Counted from the first letter of the stretch, positions 30,505 to 41,006 are shown. The stretch: DNA of 41,465 bases from Pseudomonadota bacterium (GCA_021787615.1 JAJYLP010000023.1:1-41465), one strand, 5' to 3'. Translations and numbers: made by a program. Notes: generated from the sequence alone by a model not told the origin.

Positions 30505-31854
30505 TCATCCGCCCTGGCCCGAACGGCCGTAGCCGAGCAGGTTCGCCTTCTTCATCAGGCCCGGGTAATGGTGCGACATCAGGTGCGCCTGCAGCTGGGC
30601 CATGAAATCCATGACCACCACCACCACGATCAGCAGCGACGTGCCGCCGAACTGGAACGACACACCCTGCTGGCCCTCGAGGAACACCGGCAGGATGCAC
30701 ACCGCCGCCACGTAGAGCGCGCCCCAGAGCGTCAGACGGGTGAGCACCTTGTCGATGTACTCGGCGGTCTGCTGGCCGGGCCGGATGCCCGGGATGAACG
30801 CGCCGGACTTCTTCAGGTTGTCCGCGGTCTCGCGCGAATTGAACACCAGCGCGGTGTAGAAGAAGCAGAAAAAGATGATCAGCACGCCGTACAGCACAAT
30901 GTAGAGTGGCTGCCCGAAACCGAGCGCCGCGGCCACGTCCTGCATGACGCTCGCGATGCCGCCCTTGGCGCCGGTCCCCAGGAAGCTCGCGATGGTGGCC
31001 GGGAACAGCAGGATGCTGGAGGCGAAGATCGGCGGGATCACGCCCGACATGTTGATCTTGAACGGCAGGTGGCTGCTCTGGCCGGCGTACATGCGCCGGC
31101 CCACTTGGCGCTTGGCGTAGTTCACCGCGATGCGCCGCTGGGCGCGCTCCATGAACACCACGAACGCGGTCGTGAGGACCACCACGATGATGAGCAGCAG
31201 CGCGAACGGTCCCTGCATGGCGCCGGAACTCACCGCCTCGGCGGCGTTGCCGATCGCGCCCGGCAGGCCCGCGACGATGCCCGCCAGAATGATCATGGAG
31301 ATGCCGTTGCCGATGCCTCGCTCGGTGATCTGCTCGCCGAGCCACATCAGGAACACCGTTCCGGTGGTCATGGTCACGGTGGCGGTGAACATGAACTGCC
31401 AGCCGCCGATGAGCGTCATGCCGCCCTTGACCAGAGCCCCCGCGGCCGCAAACGACTGGAAGACCGCGAGCGCGACCGTCCCGTAGCGGGTGTAGTCGGT
31501 CATCTTGCGCTGGCCCGCCTGACCCTCCTTGCGCAGCTCGATCAGGCTCGGCACCACCATGGACATCATCTGGATGATGATCGAGGCCGAGATGTACGGC
31601 ATCACGCCCATGGCGAAGATCGACAGGCGCTGCAGCGCGCCGCCGGAGAACATGTTCGCGATGCCCCAGATCGTGCCCGAATTCTTGCTGAAGAAGCGGG
31701 CCACCTCGACCGGATTGATGCCCGGCACCGGGATGAAGGTGCCGATGCGATACACGATCATGGCCCCGATCAGGAAGAACACGCGCGAGCGGATCTCCCC
31801 GAGTCGGGCGGCTTCGCTGAGCGCGAAAGCTGGATTGTTGAGCGTGTTCGCCAC
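30505..31854 (-). CDS. secY: Preprotein translocase subunit SecY
   Basis: SecY forms the protein-conducting channel of the inner membrane with SecE and SecG. The 449-residue product has the usual ten-helix pattern. Visible landmarks are [20 protein letters not shown] (TM1), the plug region [20 protein letters not shown], the cytoplasmic loop with [20 protein letters not shown], and the loop near [20 protein letters not shown] that contacts SecA and the ribosome. It follows rplO by 45 nt. Confidence 0.98.
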   Translation of the reverse strand: MANTLNNPAFALSEAARLGEIRSRVFFLIGAMIVYRIGTFIPVPGINPVEVARFFSKNSGTIWGIANMFSGGALQRLSIFAMGVMPYISASIIIQMMSMVVPSLIELRKEGQAGQRKMTDYTRYGTVALAVFQSFAAAGALVKGGMTLIGGWQFMFTATVTMTTGTVFLMWLGEQITERGIGNGISMIILAGIVAGLPGAIGNAAEAVSSGAMQGPFALLLIIVVVLTTAFVVFMERAQRRIAVNYAKRQVGRRMYAGQSSHLPFKINMSGVIPPIFASSILLFPATIASFLGTGAKGGIASVMQDVAAALGFGQPLYIVLYGVLIIFFCFFYTALVFNSRETADNLKKSGAFIPGIRPGQQTAEYIDKVLTRLTLWGALYVAAVCILPVFLEGQQGVSFQFGGTSLLIVVVVVMDFMAQLQAHLMSHHYPGLMKKANLLGYGRSGQGG

Positions 31855-31899
31855 GATGTCTTCCGGATGAGTCTGGTTGGGCGCTGCGGGATGCCGGTC

Positions 31900-32334
31900 C
31901 TACGCCTCGATCTTGCCGCCGGCCGCTTCGATCGCCTGGCGGGCGCCGCGCGTGACGGCGATGCCCTTCAGCGTCACGGCCTTCTCGAGCTTGCCCGAGA
32001 GGACCACTTTGGCGCGCTCGGCGCTCACCGGCACGATGTCGGCCGCCTTCAGCGCCTCGAGGTCGATGATGGCGGCGGTGACCTTGGCGAGCTCACCGAG
32101 CCGCACTTCGGCGCGCGTCGCGGCCATGGCGGAGCGGAAGCCGACCTTCGGCATCCGGCGCTGAATGGGCATCTGGCCGCCTTCGAAGCCGACCTTGTGG
32201 TAGCCGCCCTTGCGCGCGCGCTGGCCCTTCACGCCGCGGCCGCAGGTCTTGCCCTGGCCGGCCGAGGCGCCGCGCCCGACGCGCAGCCGCGCGCGCTTGG
32301 CGCCGGCGGAAGGCTTCAGTGTGTTCAGTCGCAT
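31900..32334 (-). CDS. rplO: 50S ribosomal protein L15
   Basis: L15 is a late large-subunit assembly protein whose extended Gly/Arg-rich N-terminus threads through 23S rRNA. The 144 residues start [20 protein letters not shown] and continue [20 protein letters not shown], with the conserved [18 protein letters not shown]. The ATG at 32334 is used because the protein then begins with the family's standard opening; the open frame upstream is the shadow of rpmD and rpsE. Confidence 0.98.
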   Translation of the reverse strand: MRLNTLKPSAGAKRARLRVGRGASAGQGKTCGRGVKGQRARKGGYHKVGFEGGQMPIQRRMPKVGFRSAMAATRAEVRLGELAKVTAAIIDLEALKAADIVPVSAERAKVVLSGKLEKAVTLKGIAVTRGARQAIEAAGGKIEA

Positions 32335-32348
32335 GTTCGAAATTCCTC

Positions 32349-32543
32349 TCAACCGGCGTGCTCGACCTTCAGCAGGTGCACGGCGGTCTGGATCATGCCG
32401 CGATTCTGGGGCGTGTCGGCGACCTCGACGGACTGGTGAATCCGGCGCAGGCCGAGGCCACGCGCGGAGGCGGCGATGTTGGCGAGCTGGCCGTGCAGGC
32501 TTCTCACGAGCGTGACCTTGAGCGCCTTTGCTTGCTTGCCCAT
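32349..32543 (-). CDS. rpmD: 50S ribosomal protein L30
   Basis: A 64-residue large-subunit protein found between S5 and L15 in this operon. The reading [20 protein letters not shown], then [20 protein letters not shown] and [12 protein letters not shown], is typical of bacterial L30. The ATG at 32543 lies 5 nt after the rpsE stop; upstream continuation of the frame overlaps rpsE and is not used. Confidence 0.97.
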   Translation of the reverse strand: MGKQAKALKVTLVRSLHGQLANIAASARGLGLRRIHQSVEVADTPQNRGMIQTAVHLLKVEHAG

Positions 32544-32548
32544 ATGTT

Positions 32549-33055
32549 TCAGCCCGTGATCTCTTCGATGGTCTTGCCCCGCTTGGCCGCGATGTCCTCG
32601 GGCGAGCGGACTTCGGCGAGCGCCTTGACGGTGGCGCGCACCACGTTGATCGGATTGCGCGAGCCGTAGCTCTTGGCGAGCACGTTGCGCACACCGGCGC
32701 ACTCGAGCACGGCGCGCATGCCGCCGCCGGCGATGACGCCGGTACCTTCCGAGGCCGGCTGCATGTACACGCGGGTGGCGCCGTGAATGCCCTTGACCGG
32801 GTAGAACAGCGTGTTGTTCTTCAGCGCCACGGTCACCATGCTCTTGCGCGCCTGCGCCATGGCCTTGGAGATGGCCACCGGCACCTCGCGCGCCTTGCCG
32901 AAACCAAAGCCGACGCTGCCGGCGCCGTCGCCGACCACGGTCAGCGCGGTGAAACCGAACTGGCGGCCGCCCTTGACGACCTTCGCCGTGCGGTTGACGG
33001 CGACCAGCTTCTCGACGAGCTCATCGGCCGGCTGGGCCTTTTCTGTTCTTGCCAT
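32549..33055 (-). CDS. rpsE: 30S ribosomal protein S5
   Basis: S5 affects decoding accuracy and mRNA unwinding at the entry site. The 168-residue protein carries the double-stranded-RNA-binding N-domain with [20 protein letters not shown], whose VVKGGR loop is where spectinomycin-resistance changes fall in other bacteria; it looks wild type here. The C-domain holds [20 protein letters not shown] and the ending [10 protein letters not shown]. Confidence 0.98.
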   Translation of the reverse strand: MARTEKAQPADELVEKLVAVNRTAKVVKGGRQFGFTALTVVGDGAGSVGFGFGKAREVPVAISKAMAQARKSMVTVALKNNTLFYPVKGIHGATRVYMQPASEGTGVIAGGGMRAVLECAGVRNVLAKSYGSRNPINVVRATVKALAEVRSPEDIAAKRGKTIEEITG

Positions 33056-33069
33056 AGGGATACCTGACC

Positions 33070-33429
33070 TCAGAACTCAAGACCCGCTTCGCGGGCTGCA
33101 TCGGCGAGCGCCTTGACGCGCCCGTGGTATTGAAATCCCGCCCGGTCGAACGCCACTTGGGTGACGCCCGCGGCGCGCGTGCGCTCGGCGATCGCGCGGC
33201 CGACCGCCTTGGCGGCCTCGATGTTGCCGGTGCCCTTCAGCCCGGTGCGCACCGCTTCCTGCACGGTCGAGGCGCTGGCGATGACCTTGGCGCCGGCCGC
33301 ATCGGTGACCTGCGCGTAGATGTGCCGCGGCGTGCGGTGCACCGTAAGGCGCGCGACGCCCAGGTTGCGGATGTGCGCTCGGGTCTTGACGGCGCGGCGC
33401 AGCCGCCGGCCCTTCTTGCTCAGGCTCAT
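33070..33429 (-). CDS. rplR: 50S ribosomal protein L18
   Basis: L18 binds 5S rRNA with L5 and L25 in the central protuberance. The 119 residues include a basic N-terminus ([20 protein letters not shown]), the core [20 protein letters not shown] and the C-terminal [20 protein letters not shown]. Its start overlaps the rplF stop by 4 nt, giving coupled translation. Confidence 0.98.
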   Translation of the reverse strand: MSLSKKGRRLRRAVKTRAHIRNLGVARLTVHRTPRHIYAQVTDAAGAKVIASASTVQEAVRTGLKGTGNIEAAKAVGRAIAERTRAAGVTQVAFDRAGFQYHGRVKALADAAREAGLEF

Positions 33430-33956
33430 TTCTTCTTCCCCTCTTTCAGGGAAATCTGCTCGTTGGCGTAACGCACGCCCTTGCCCTTGTAGGGTTCAGG
33501 CGGGCGGATGTCACGAATCTCCGCCGACACCTGGCCGACTTTCTGGCAGTCGACGCCCTTGACCACGATCTCGGTCTGGCTGGGCGTCTCTATGGTGATC
33601 CCCTCGGGGATGGGGAAGTTCACCGGATGCGAGAAGCCGAGCGTCAGGTTCAGCACCTTGCCCTGCACCTGGGCGCGGAAACCGACGCCGACCAGCTCGA
33701 GCTTCTTCTCGTAGCCCTTGGCCACGCCGTGCACCATGTTGGCGAGGTGCGCGCGGGTCGAGCCGGCGTGCGTGCGCGCGGCGCCCGGGTCACTGTACTT
33801 CACCTCCAGGCGCTTCTCGGACTGCACGACCGAGACGCCCGGGGTGAGCGCGAGGCTCAGTGTGCCCTTGGCGCCCTTGATGGTCACAGCGGTCTCGGTG
33901 ACCGTCGCGCTCACACCCTGCGGCAGCGGAACCGGAGCTTTGGCGATTCTGGACAT
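33426..33956 (-). CDS. rplF: 50S ribosomal protein L6
   Basis: L6 lies near the sarcin–ricin loop and the factor-binding site. Two similar alpha/beta domains are visible: [20 protein letters not shown] onwards, then a second domain with [20 protein letters not shown]. The family motif [20 protein letters not shown] is near the end, followed by a lysine tail. Length 176 is normal. Confidence 0.98.
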   Translation of the reverse strand: MSRIAKAPVPLPQGVSATVTETAVTIKGAKGTLSLALTPGVSVVQSEKRLEVKYSDPGAARTHAGSTRAHLANMVHGVAKGYEKKLELVGVGFRAQVQGKVLNLTLGFSHPVNFPIPEGITIETPSQTEIVVKGVDCQKVGQVSAEIRDIRPPEPYKGKGVRYANEQISLKEGKKK

Positions 33957-33970
33957 GGATCAGTCTCCGG

Positions 33971-34366
33971 TCACGCGACGATGCACAGCACTTCGCCGCC
34001 CTGGCCGATCGAGCGCGCCTGCTTGTCGGTCATGACGCCCTTCGGAGTGGAGACGATCACGGTGCCCATGCCGCCGAGCACTTTCGGCAGCTCGTCCTTG
34101 CCGCGGTAGATGCGCAGCCCCGGGCGGCTCACCCGCTCCAGGCGATCGATCACCGGCCGGCCTTCGTAGTACTTCAAACCGATGGTCAGCGTCGGCTTGC
34201 CGCTGTCCTCATCGAGGCGGAAGTCCGCGATGTAGCCCTCGTCCTTCAGCACCTTGACGATCGCAGTCTTCAGTTTCGAGGATGCGAGCTGCACCTCGGC
34301 CTTGCCCGCGGCCTGGCCGTTGCGGATGCGCGTCAGCAGATCGGCGATAGGATCGGTCATGCTCAT
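33971..34366 (-). CDS. rpsH: 30S ribosomal protein S8
   Basis: S8 binds helix 21 of 16S rRNA and in E. coli also represses the spc operon by binding its mRNA near rplE. The 131-residue product starts [20 protein letters not shown] and ends [26 protein letters not shown], the canonical C-terminal RNA-binding motif. A start two codons later (MTDPIAD) is possible. Confidence 0.98.
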   Translation of the reverse strand: MSMTDPIADLLTRIRNGQAAGKAEVQLASSKLKTAIVKVLKDEGYIADFRLDEDSGKPTLTIGLKYYEGRPVIDRLERVSRPGLRIYRGKDELPKVLGGMGTVIVSTPKGVMTDKQARSIGQGGEVLCIVA

Positions 34367-34376
34367 AGGGCGCCCC

Positions 34377-34682
34377 TCACCAGCTCGCCTTGGTCAGACC
34401 CGGAATTTCGCCACGATTGGCAACCTCGCGGATCTTGACGCGCGACAACCCGAACTTGCGGTACACACCGCGTGAGCGGCCCGTGATCGCGCAGCGGTTG
34501 CGTCCGCGCGAAGGACTGGCGTCCCGCGGCAGCGTCTGCAGCTTCGCCTGCGCGGCCGCCCGAGCCTCGGGTGAGGTCTTGGGGCTGCGGATCAGCTCCT
34601 TCAGCTGAGCCCGCTTCGCCGCGTACTTCTTCACGATCTTGGCGCGACGCTTCTCGCGCTCGACCATGCTCGTCTTCGCCAT
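34377..34682 (-). CDS. rpsN: 30S ribosomal protein S14 (zinc-independent form)
   Basis: S14 completes the 30S head near the A site. The 101-residue length and the segment [20 protein letters not shown], without paired CxxC motifs, mark the long zinc-free type. The start is [20 protein letters not shown]. No second S14 gene is present in the window. Confidence 0.98.
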   Translation of the reverse strand: MAKTSMVEREKRRAKIVKKYAAKRAQLKELIRSPKTSPEARAAAQAKLQTLPRDASPSRGRNRCAITGRSRGVYRKFGLSRVKIREVANRGEIPGLTKASW

Positions 34683-34699
34683 AGGCGTACCAGTTCCTC

Positions 34700-35239
34700 T
34701 TACTTCCGGAAGGGGAAGTTGAAAGCCTCGAGCAGTGCTCGGCCCTGACGGTTGTCCCTCGCCGTCGTCGTAATAGTGATGTCCATGCCCCGGATCTGAT
34801 CGATCTGGTCGTACTGGATCTCGGGGAAAATGATCTGCTCCTTCACGCCGAGGCTGTAGCTGCCCCGGCCGTCGAACGAGCGCGGCGAGACGCCGCGGAA
34901 GTCGCGGATGCGCGGCATCGCGATGTTGATCAGGCGGTCGAGGAACTCGTACATCCGAGCCCCGCGCAGCGTGACCTTGCAGCCGATCGGCAGCCCTGCG
35001 CGGATCTTGAACGAGGCGATCGCCTTGCGCGAGCGGGTGATGAGCGGCTTCTGGCCGCTGATCTTGGCGAGATCGGCGGTCGCCGCGTCCATCACCTTCT
35101 TGTCGGCGACGGCCTCGCCGACACCCATATTCACCGTGATCTTGCTGATGCGCGGCACCTGCATCGGATTGCCGATGCCGAGGTCCTTCTGCAGGCGCGG
35201 AACGACCTGCTCGCGATAGTACTGCTGTAGCCTGGCCAT
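34700..35239 (-). CDS. rplE: 50S ribosomal protein L5
   Basis: L5 binds 5S rRNA and contacts the P-site tRNA. The ATG at 35239 gives a 179-residue protein starting [20 protein letters not shown], which is the family's standard opening. The frame is open further upstream over rplX, but that part is shadow. Conserved blocks include [40 protein letters not shown] and [17 protein letters not shown]. Confidence 0.98.
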   Translation of the reverse strand: MARLQQYYREQVVPRLQKDLGIGNPMQVPRISKITVNMGVGEAVADKKVMDAATADLAKISGQKPLITRSRKAIASFKIRAGLPIGCKVTLRGARMYEFLDRLINIAMPRIRDFRGVSPRSFDGRGSYSLGVKEQIIFPEIQYDQIDQIRGMDITITTTARDNRQGRALLEAFNFPFRK

Positions 35240-35262
35240 GGGTTGCTCTCGTGACCGGCGCC

Positions 35263-35583
35263 TCAGGCGTCGATCATCTCTCCGTTGGATTTGAAGAAGC
35301 GCACCTTCTTGCCGTCCGCGAGCGTCTTGAACCCGACGCGGTCGCCCTTCTTGGCGGCGGGATTCCACAGCGCCACCTTGCTCATCGGCAACGGCATCTC
35401 CTTGTCGATGATGCCGCCCGGGCTGTTGGTCTGCGGGTTGGCGCGGGTGTGCTTCTTGACCTTGTTGATGCCCTCGACGATCACCTGACCGCCATCGAGC
35501 ACCTTGAGCACCGCGCCGCGGCGACCCTTGTCGCGGCCGCTCAACACGACGACGTTGTCGCCCTTGCGAATCTTGCTACTCAT
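35263..35583 (-). CDS. rplX: 50S ribosomal protein L24
   Basis: L24 is an assembly initiator of the large subunit. It opens [20 protein letters not shown], the KOW motif, and continues [20 protein letters not shown]; total 106 residues. Its ATG overlaps the rplN stop by one base (TAATG), so termination–reinitiation coupling is likely. Confidence 0.98.
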   Translation of the reverse strand: MSSKIRKGDNVVVLSGRDKGRRGAVLKVLDGGQVIVEGINKVKKHTRANPQTNSPGGIIDKEMPLPMSKVALWNPAAKKGDRVGFKTLADGKKVRFFKSNGEMIDA

Positions 35584-35951
35584 TAGAGGACTTCCGGCGC
35601 GAGCGAAATGATCTTCATGAACTGCTGGGTGCGCAGCTCGCGTGTCACGGGCCCGAAGATGCGGGTGCCGATCGGCTCGAGCTTGTTGGTCAGCAGTACC
35701 GCGGCGTTGCCGTCGAAGCGAATCAGCGACCCGTCGGCGCGGCGCACGCCGCGGCGGGTGCGCACCACGACCGCGTCATACACCTCGCCCTTCTTGACCT
35801 TGCCCCGCGGGATCGCGTCCTTGACGCTGACCTTGATGACATCGCCCACCGTGGCGTAGCGGCGGCGCGTGCCGCCGAGCACCTTGATGCACATCAAGGT
35901 GCGGGCGCCGCTGTTGTCAGCGGCCGAAAGCATGGTGCGCAGCTGGATCAT
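35583..35951 (-). CDS. rplN: 50S ribosomal protein L14
   Basis: L14 forms part of an intersubunit bridge and is the binding site of the silencing factor RsfS. The 122-residue product from ATG 35951 starts [20 protein letters not shown] and has [20 protein letters not shown] near its end. Its start overlaps the rpsQ stop by 4 nt. In E. coli the spc promoter lies in this junction; here there is no room for one between the genes. Confidence 0.98.
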   Translation of the reverse strand: MIQLRTMLSAADNSGARTLMCIKVLGGTRRRYATVGDVIKVSVKDAIPRGKVKKGEVYDAVVVRTRRGVRRADGSLIRFDGNAAVLLTNKLEPIGTRIFGPVTRELRTQQFMKIISLAPEVL

Positions 35952-36262
35952 GCCGCGGTCCCCTTCAGCTCGGCGGCCTTCTTCACCACCTCGAGCAGTC
36001 GCCAGGACTTGCGCTTCGAGAGCGGTCGGCACGGGACGATGGTGACCAGATCGCCGACGTGCGACTCGCCGCGCTCGTCGTGCGCCAGGAGCTTCGTGGT
36101 GCGGCGGACATACTTGCCGTAGGTCGGATGCCTGATCAGCCGCTCGATCTCGACGGCGATGGTCTTGACCATCTTGTCGCTCACCACGCGCCCGGTGAGG
36201 GTGCGCTGGCCCTTCGGCGCCTCGGCGGCTCCCGCCGGGGTGTCGTTGTGCACTTCGCTCAT
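35948..36262 (-). CDS. rpsQ: 30S ribosomal protein S17
   Basis: S17 is a primary 16S rRNA 5'-domain binder with an OB fold. The 104-residue product has [39 protein letters not shown] and the ending of the fold [16 protein letters not shown]. An N-terminal lead of about 15 residues makes it longer than the E. coli protein (84). It overlaps rpmC by 4 nt. Confidence 0.97.
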   Translation of the reverse strand: MSEVHNDTPAGAAEAPKGQRTLTGRVVSDKMVKTIAVEIERLIRHPTYGKYVRRTTKLLAHDERGESHVGDLVTIVPCRPLSKRKSWRLLEVVKKAAELKGTAA

Positions 36263-36465
36263 CGCTTCTCTCCGCCGGCCGTGCGCTGCTCGCGCAGGAC
36301 GGTCTTCACACGTGCGATATTGCGCCGCACCTTGCCGAACTGATCGGGCTTCGGTGCCTGGCCGCTCGCGCGCTGCAGGCGCAGCGCGAATTGCTCTTTG
36401 CGCAGCTTCACGAGCTCATCGCTGAGCTCGGCCGGATTCTTGGCGCGCAACTCTTTGGTGTCCAT
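36259..36465 (-). CDS. rpmC: 50S ribosomal protein L29
   Basis: L29 lies at the tunnel exit beside L23, near the trigger-factor and SRP docking site. The 68 residues form two helices: [20 protein letters not shown] and [20 protein letters not shown] followed by [15 protein letters not shown]. It starts directly after the rplP stop and overlaps rpsQ by 4 nt. Confidence 0.97.
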   Translation of the reverse strand: MDTKELRAKNPAELSDELVKLRKEQFALRLQRASGQAPKPDQFGKVRRNIARVKTVLREQRTAGGEKR

Positions 36466-36879
36466 TTATCGAACCTGCCGTTTGACGAACATGGTGGACA
36501 CGGAGAGCTTCGAGCCGGCGAGCCGGAACGCCTCGCGGGCGGTCGCCTCATCGACCCCCTCCATCTCGAACAGCACCTTGCCGGGCTGAACGCGCGCGAC
36601 GTAGTACTCGACGTTGCCCTTGCCGCTGCCCATGCGGACTTCGAGCGGCTTCTTGCTGATCGGCACGTCCGGGAAGACGCGGATCCAGATCTGGCCGCCG
36701 CGCTTGACGTAGCGCGCCACTGCGCGGCGCGCCGCCTCGATCTCACGGGCCGTCATGCGGGCGCGGCTGGTCGCCTTCAGGCCGTAATCGCCGAAGGACA
36801 CGTCGCTGCCGCGATGCGCCATGCCGCCGTTGCGGCCCTTGAACTGCTTGCGGTACTTGGTGCGTTTTGGCTGCAGCAT
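36466..36879 (-). CDS. rplP: 50S ribosomal protein L16
   Basis: L16 helps organise the A-site region and the 5S rRNA contact. [20 protein letters not shown] opens the 137-residue protein. [20 protein letters not shown] carries the Arg that is hydroxylated by YcfD/RoxA in E. coli. It follows rpsC by 12 nt. Confidence 0.98.
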   Translation of the reverse strand: MLQPKRTKYRKQFKGRNGGMAHRGSDVSFGDYGLKATSRARMTAREIEAARRAVARYVKRGGQIWIRVFPDVPISKKPLEVRMGSGKGNVEYYVARVQPGKVLFEMEGVDEATAREAFRLAGSKLSVSTMFVKRQVR

Positions 36880-36891
36880 GTCTGAGCGCTC

Positions 36892-37623
36892 CTAGACCTG
36901 CGCCGGAGCTTCCGCCGCGGGCGCAGCGGCCGGCGGGCTGGCGGGCGCGGCGGCATCGGTCTCCGCGGCCTCGGCGGTCTCGGACTTCTCGAACACCTCG
37001 CCCTTGAAGATCCACACCTTCACGCCGATCACCCCGTAGGTCGTGCGGGCCTCGGCCAGTCCGTAATCGATATCCGCGCGAAAGGTATGCAGCGGGATGC
37101 GGCCCTCGCGGTACCACTCGGTGCGGGCGATCTCGGCGCCGTTCAGACGCCCGGACACGCGCACCTTCACCCCGAGCGCGCCGCTGCGCATGGTGCTCAT
37201 CACCGCGCGCTTCATCGCGCGGCGGAACATGACGCGCTTCTCGATCTGCTGGGCGATGCTGTCGGCGACCAGCTGGGCATCGAGCTCGGGCTTGCGGATT
37301 TCCGCGATGTTCAGGCGCACGTCGCCGACGGTCATGCCGAGCAGCGCGGCCGTCTCGGCGCGCAGCTTCTCAATGTCCTCGCCCTTCTTGCCGATGACGA
37401 TGCCGGGGCGCGCGGTCTGGATCGTGATGTTGACCTTCTTCGCGGCACGCTCGATCTGCACGCGGCTCACGGAGGCCTCGGCGAGCTTCTTCTTCAGGAA
37501 CTCGCGGACGCGGAAGTCGGTGTGCAGCTGCTCAGCGAACTGCTCGCGGCCGGCGAACCAGCGCGACGTCCACTCGCGGGTGATGCCGAGCCGTATGCCA
37601 ATCGGATTGACCTTCTGACCCAT
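36892..37623 (-). CDS. rpsC: 30S ribosomal protein S3 with Ala/Pro-rich tail
   Basis: S3 lines the mRNA entry channel. The KH domain motif is visible in [20 protein letters not shown] and the C-domain in [18 protein letters not shown]. The first residues [20 protein letters not shown] are canonical. After the conserved part comes a tail of about 35 residues, rich in Ala, Pro and Glu ([20 protein letters not shown]), giving 243 residues. The ATG lies 3 nt after the rplV stop. Confidence 0.98.
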   Translation of the reverse strand: MGQKVNPIGIRLGITREWTSRWFAGREQFAEQLHTDFRVREFLKKKLAEASVSRVQIERAAKKVNITIQTARPGIVIGKKGEDIEKLRAETAALLGMTVGDVRLNIAEIRKPELDAQLVADSIAQQIEKRVMFRRAMKRAVMSTMRSGALGVKVRVSGRLNGAEIARTEWYREGRIPLHTFRADIDYGLAEARTTYGVIGVKVWIFKGEVFEKSETAEAAETDAAAPASPPAAAPAAEAPAQV

Positions 37624-37626
37624 GCG

Positions 37627-37968
37627 TTAATCCTTCTTGCCGTCGCTCACCGCGACGGTGATGTGGCTGTTGCGCTTGACGATGCGGGCGCCGCGGCCCT
37701 TGGCGCGGGCCGCGAACCGCTTCAGCACCGGAGCGGTGTCGACGTGAATGACGCTGACCTTCAGCTCGTCGATGTCCGCGCCGTGGTTGTGCTCGGCGTT
37801 GGCGACCGCCGCGGCCAGCACCTTGCGCACCAGCTCCGCGCCCTTCTTCGGGCTGTACTGCAGAGTGGCGAGCGCGTTACCGGCCGGCTTGCCGCGCACC
37901 AGGTCGGCGACCAGCCGGCACTTTTGCGGGGAAATGCGCGCGTGGCGCAACTTGGAGGTGACTTGCAT
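37627..37968 (-). CDS. rplV: 50S ribosomal protein L22
   Basis: L22 reaches into the exit tunnel with a beta-hairpin that affects macrolide binding. The 113-residue product begins [20 protein letters not shown] and has the hairpin segment [20 protein letters not shown]. No unusual insertion is seen in the loop. Confidence 0.98.
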   Translation of the reverse strand: MQVTSKLRHARISPQKCRLVADLVRGKPAGNALATLQYSPKKGAELVRKVLAAAVANAEHNHGADIDELKVSVIHVDTAPVLKRFAARAKGRGARIVKRNSHITVAVSDGKKD

Positions 37969-37987
37969 CGTGTATCTCCGGTCGCGC

Positions 37988-38269
37988 TTACTTGCCGGCC
38001 TCGACCTTGCGATCGCCCGAGTGCGACTTGAAGGTGCGCGTCGGGGCGAACTCGCCGAGCTTGTGGCCGACCATGTTCTCGCTGACCAGCACCGGGATGT
38101 GCTGACGGCCGTTGTGTACCGCGATGGTCAATCCCACCATCTCGGGCACGACCATCGAGCGGCGCGACCAGGTCTTGATCGGCTTGCGGTCGTTCTTCGC
38201 GCTCGCAATCTGCACCTTGTTGGCGAGGTGCAGATCGACGAAGGGACCCTTCTTCAGTGAACGTGGCAT
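37988..38269 (-). CDS. rpsS: 30S ribosomal protein S19
   Basis: S19 pairs with S13 in the 30S head. The 93 residues start [20 protein letters not shown] and contain [20 protein letters not shown] and [20 protein letters not shown], all canonical. It is 17 nt downstream of rplB. Confidence 0.98.
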   Translation of the reverse strand: MPRSLKKGPFVDLHLANKVQIASAKNDRKPIKTWSRRSMVVPEMVGLTIAVHNGRQHIPVLVSENMVGHKLGEFAPTRTFKSHSGDRKVEAGK

Positions 38270-38286
38270 CTTGGCTCGAGCTCCCG

Positions 38287-39123
38287 CTAGCGAATCCGGT
38301 TCTTGCGACGCTGAACGATCATGTTGTCGGTGCGCTTGTTATTGCGCGTCTTGAGCCCCTTGGTGTTCCAGCCCCACGGGGAGACCGGATGGGGATTGCC
38401 CTGGCCCGACTTGCCTTCGCCGCCGCCGTGCGGATGGTCCACGGGGTTCATCGCCAGGCCGCGCACCGTCGGACGGATGCCGCGCCAGCGCTTCGCACCG
38501 GCCTTGCCGTAGCTGCGCAGGTTGTGCTCGTCGTTGCCGACCTCGCCGATCGTGGCGCGGCAGTCGATGTGCACCTTGCGCGTCTCGCCCGACTTCAGCC
38601 TGAGGTAGGCGTAGCTGCCCTCGCGCGCGGTGAAGGCCACCGAGCTGCCGGCGCTGCGCGCCAGCTGACCGCCGCCGCCCGGCTTCAACTCGATGTTGTG
38701 CAGCGTCGTACCGACCGGGATATGGCGAAGCTGCATCGCGTTGCCCGCCTTGATGGGCGAGTCGGCGCCGGAGCGGACTTCATCGCCCGGCTGCATGCCC
38801 TTCGCCGCGAGGATGTACCGGCGCTCGCCGTCTGCGTACTTGATGAGCGCGATATGGCCGGTGCGGTTCGGGTCGTACTCCAGACGCTCCACGACACCGA
38901 TGATGCCGTCCTTGTTGCGCCGGAAGTCGATGATGCGGTACTTCTGTCGCGAACCACCGCCGACGTGACGCGTGGTGATGCGGCCCGAGTGGTTGCGCGC
39001 GCCGGTCTTGCCCTGGCTTGCCGTGAGCGGCAGGTAGGGCCCGCCCTTGTGCAGGTGGGAGCGGTCGATCTTGACGACCGACCGGGTGCCGGGCGAGGTG
39101 GGTTTGTACTTGATGAGCGCCAT
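38287..39123 (-). CDS. rplB: 50S ribosomal protein L2
   Basis: L2 is among the most conserved large-subunit proteins and is needed for peptidyl-transferase assembly. The 278-residue protein has [20 protein letters not shown] in the N-terminal OB region. The signature [20 protein letters not shown] carries the functionally important His. Confidence 0.98.
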   Translation of the reverse strand: MALIKYKPTSPGTRSVVKIDRSHLHKGGPYLPLTASQGKTGARNHSGRITTRHVGGGSRQKYRIIDFRRNKDGIIGVVERLEYDPNRTGHIALIKYADGERRYILAAKGMQPGDEVRSGADSPIKAGNAMQLRHIPVGTTLHNIELKPGGGGQLARSAGSSVAFTAREGSYAYLRLKSGETRKVHIDCRATIGEVGNDEHNLRSYGKAGAKRWRGIRPTVRGLAMNPVDHPHGGGEGKSGQGNPHPVSPWGWNTKGLKTRNNKRTDNMIVQRRKNRIR

Positions 39124-39137
39124 GTCAGTGCTTCCGA

Positions 39138-39440
39138 TCAGGCCCGCGAGCGGGCCTCGTAGTCGATCGCCTGACCCTCGGCCAGGCTGACGTACGCCTT
39201 CTTCCAGTCCTGGGTGCGGCCGAGGGTCTTGCCGAAGCGGCGCTGCTTGCCCGGCTCGTTGATCACCTGCACGCCGCTCACCTTGACTTCGAACATCAGC
39301 TCGACGGCCTTCTTGATGTCGGTCTTGGTCGCGTTGCGGCGCACGCGGAAGGTGTACTGATTGTGGTTCTGCATTGCGCGCGAGGTCTTCTCCGTGACAT
39401 GCGGCGCGATCAGCACGTTCATGAGCTGTTCTTTGTTCAC
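39138..39440 (-). CDS. rplW: 50S ribosomal protein L23
   Basis: L23 at the tunnel exit docks trigger factor and SRP. The product is 100 residues, with [20 protein letters not shown], the conserved [20 protein letters not shown], and the tail [19 protein letters not shown]. Its ATG overlaps the end of rplD by 4 nt; a second in-frame ATG six codons later would also serve. Confidence 0.98.
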   Translation of the reverse strand: MNKEQLMNVLIAPHVTEKTSRAMQNHNQYTFRVRRNATKTDIKKAVELMFEVKVSGVQVINEPGKQRRFGKTLGRTQDWKKAYVSLAEGQAIDYEARSRA

Positions 39441-40042
39441 TGCAGCCGCTCCTCGATCATCTTGACCGCGCCGACCGTCATCAGCACCTTGGCATGGCTC
39501 ACCAGCGACAGAGGATTCAGCGCCGCGACCTCGATCACCTCGACGTGCGGGAGGTTGCGCGCCGCGAGGAACAGCTTCTCGTCGAGCGCCTCGACCACGA
39601 TCAGCACGCTGCCGAGCGACCAGGACTTCAGCTGCCCGGCGAGCAGGCGCGTCTTCGGCGCATCGAGGGCGAGCGCCTCGGTCACCACCAGCCGCTCGGT
39701 GCGGGCCAGCTCCGAGAGCATGGCGCGGATGGCGCCGCGGTACATCTTGCGGTTGACCTTCTGCTCGAAGCTGCGCGGCTTCGCGGCGAACGTCCGGCCG
39801 CCGCCGACCCAGATGGGCGAGCGGCTCGAGCCGGCGCGCGCCTGGCCGGTGCCCTTCTGGCTCCAGGGCTTCTTGCCGCCGCCGCGCACTTCGGCGCGGC
39901 TCTTCTGCGCCTTGGTGCCGGCGCGGCCAGTCGCGCGATACGCGGTCACCACCTGGTGCACCAGCGCCTCGTTGAATTCGTGGCCGAAGGCGGCTTCGGA
40001 CACCTGGAGCTCGCCGGCTCCGTCGACCATCTTGAGCTTCAT
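39437..40042 (-). CDS. rplD: 50S ribosomal protein L4
   Basis: L4 is both a structural protein of the exit tunnel and, in enterics, the autoregulator of the S10 operon. The 201 residues include the extended loop [20 protein letters not shown] followed by [20 protein letters not shown], which reaches the tunnel wall. It lies 6 nt after rplC. Confidence 0.98.
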   Translation of the reverse strand: MKLKMVDGAGELQVSEAAFGHEFNEALVHQVVTAYRATGRAGTKAQKSRAEVRGGGKKPWSQKGTGQARAGSSRSPIWVGGGRTFAAKPRSFEQKVNRKMYRGAIRAMLSELARTERLVVTEALALDAPKTRLLAGQLKSWSLGSVLIVVEALDEKLFLAARNLPHVEVIEVAALNPLSLVSHAKVLMTVGAVKMIEERLQ

Positions 40043-40048
40043 GACGGC

Positions 40049-40771
40049 TTACTTCTTCGACTGCTTCATCGGGTTGGCCGACGGGCTCGATCCGACCTTG
40101 GTCGGGGCGATGGTCTTGCGCAGCGCGCGCCGACCGGCCTTGAGCGCCGGGCGCACGATCACCTGGCCGCCCTCGGCGCCCGGAACGGCACCACGGATCA
40201 GCAGCAGATTGCGCTCCAGATCGACCTGCACGACCTTGAGATTCTCCGTGGTGCGGCGCACCACGCCCATGTGGCCGGACATGCGCCGGCCCTTGAACAC
40301 GCGGCCCGGAGTCTGGCGCTGGCCGATCGAGCCCGGCGCACGGTGCGACACGGAGACGCCGTGGGTCGCATGCTGTCCGGCGAAGTTGTGCCGCTTCATG
40401 GTGCCGGCGAATCCCTTGCCGATGGTGGTGCCCGTGACGTCCACGGACTGCCCGGCGGTGAAGATGTCGACCTTGAGCTCGGCGCCCGGAGCCAGTTCGG
40501 CCTTGTCCGCGGCCGTGAGCCGAAACTCGACCAGCGAGCGGCCCGGCGCGACCCCCGCCTTGGCGTAATGGCCGTTGAGCGCCTTGGAATACAGCTGGGG
40601 GCGGCGCACGCCGAAGGTCACCTGCACGGCGCGATACCCGTCCTTGTCTTCGGACTTCACCTGAGTGACGCGATTGGGCAGCACCTCGATGACGGTGACC
40701 GGCACGGTCTCGCCGCTCTCGGTGAACACTCGCGTCATGCCCGCCTTGCGGCCGACGACTCCGATTGCCAT
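40049..40771 (-). CDS. rplC: 50S ribosomal protein L3
   Basis: L3 initiates large-subunit assembly and reaches the peptidyl-transferase centre. [20 protein letters not shown] opens the 240-residue protein. The loop contains [20 protein letters not shown] and [20 protein letters not shown], with the Gln methylated by PrmB in E. coli. Unusually, a 235-nt gap separates it from rpsJ. Confidence 0.98.
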   Translation of the reverse strand: MAIGVVGRKAGMTRVFTESGETVPVTVIEVLPNRVTQVKSEDKDGYRAVQVTFGVRRPQLYSKALNGHYAKAGVAPGRSLVEFRLTAADKAELAPGAELKVDIFTAGQSVDVTGTTIGKGFAGTMKRHNFAGQHATHGVSVSHRAPGSIGQRQTPGRVFKGRRMSGHMGVVRRTTENLKVVQVDLERNLLLIRGAVPGAEGGQVIVRPALKAGRRALRKTIAPTKVGSSPSANPMKQSKK

Positions 40772-41006
40772 TGACTAGCCTCTCTATAGCGCTCGACGCG
40801 CGTTGTTCCCCGCCCCGCGCCCCACTCTGAAACGATTGCCAGAATGGTCACCGGCGCCGGACTGCCCGAGCGAGGCGAAACGACTGAGATGGCACGACCC
40901 GGAGCGGCCGCGCGGCGGAGAATCCGCCCATCTCGAGTGGTCTTGGGGCCGATGCCCCAACCTCGCCCGATGCGAAAGGGGCGCGAAGTATACGCGCCCG
41001 GTCCGT
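40772..41006 (-). promoter_or_regulatory. 235-nt rpsJ–rplC spacer with three perfect hairpins
   Basis: Neighbouring genes in this operon are mostly spaced by fewer than 25 nt, so this spacer stands out. Three stems lie in its rpsJ-proximal 90 nt: GGGCGCG/CGCGCCC with a 7-nt loop (40979–40999), TTGGGGC/GCCCCAA with a CGAT loop (40943–40960), and GGCGGA/TCCGCC with a GAA loop (40914–40928). The first, right after the rpsJ stop, is followed on the transcript by CUUUCG, a weak tail. No gene is recognised. It could be an attenuator, a processing site or an internal leader for rplC. Confidence 0.5.

Noticed and set aside
30568-32439. Very long open plus-strand frame (about 620 codons) across secY, rplO and rpmD
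   Set aside because: It is antisense to unmistakable ribosomal and Sec genes, is His/Arg/Asp-rich as expected from reversed GC-rich codons, and shows no family motif.
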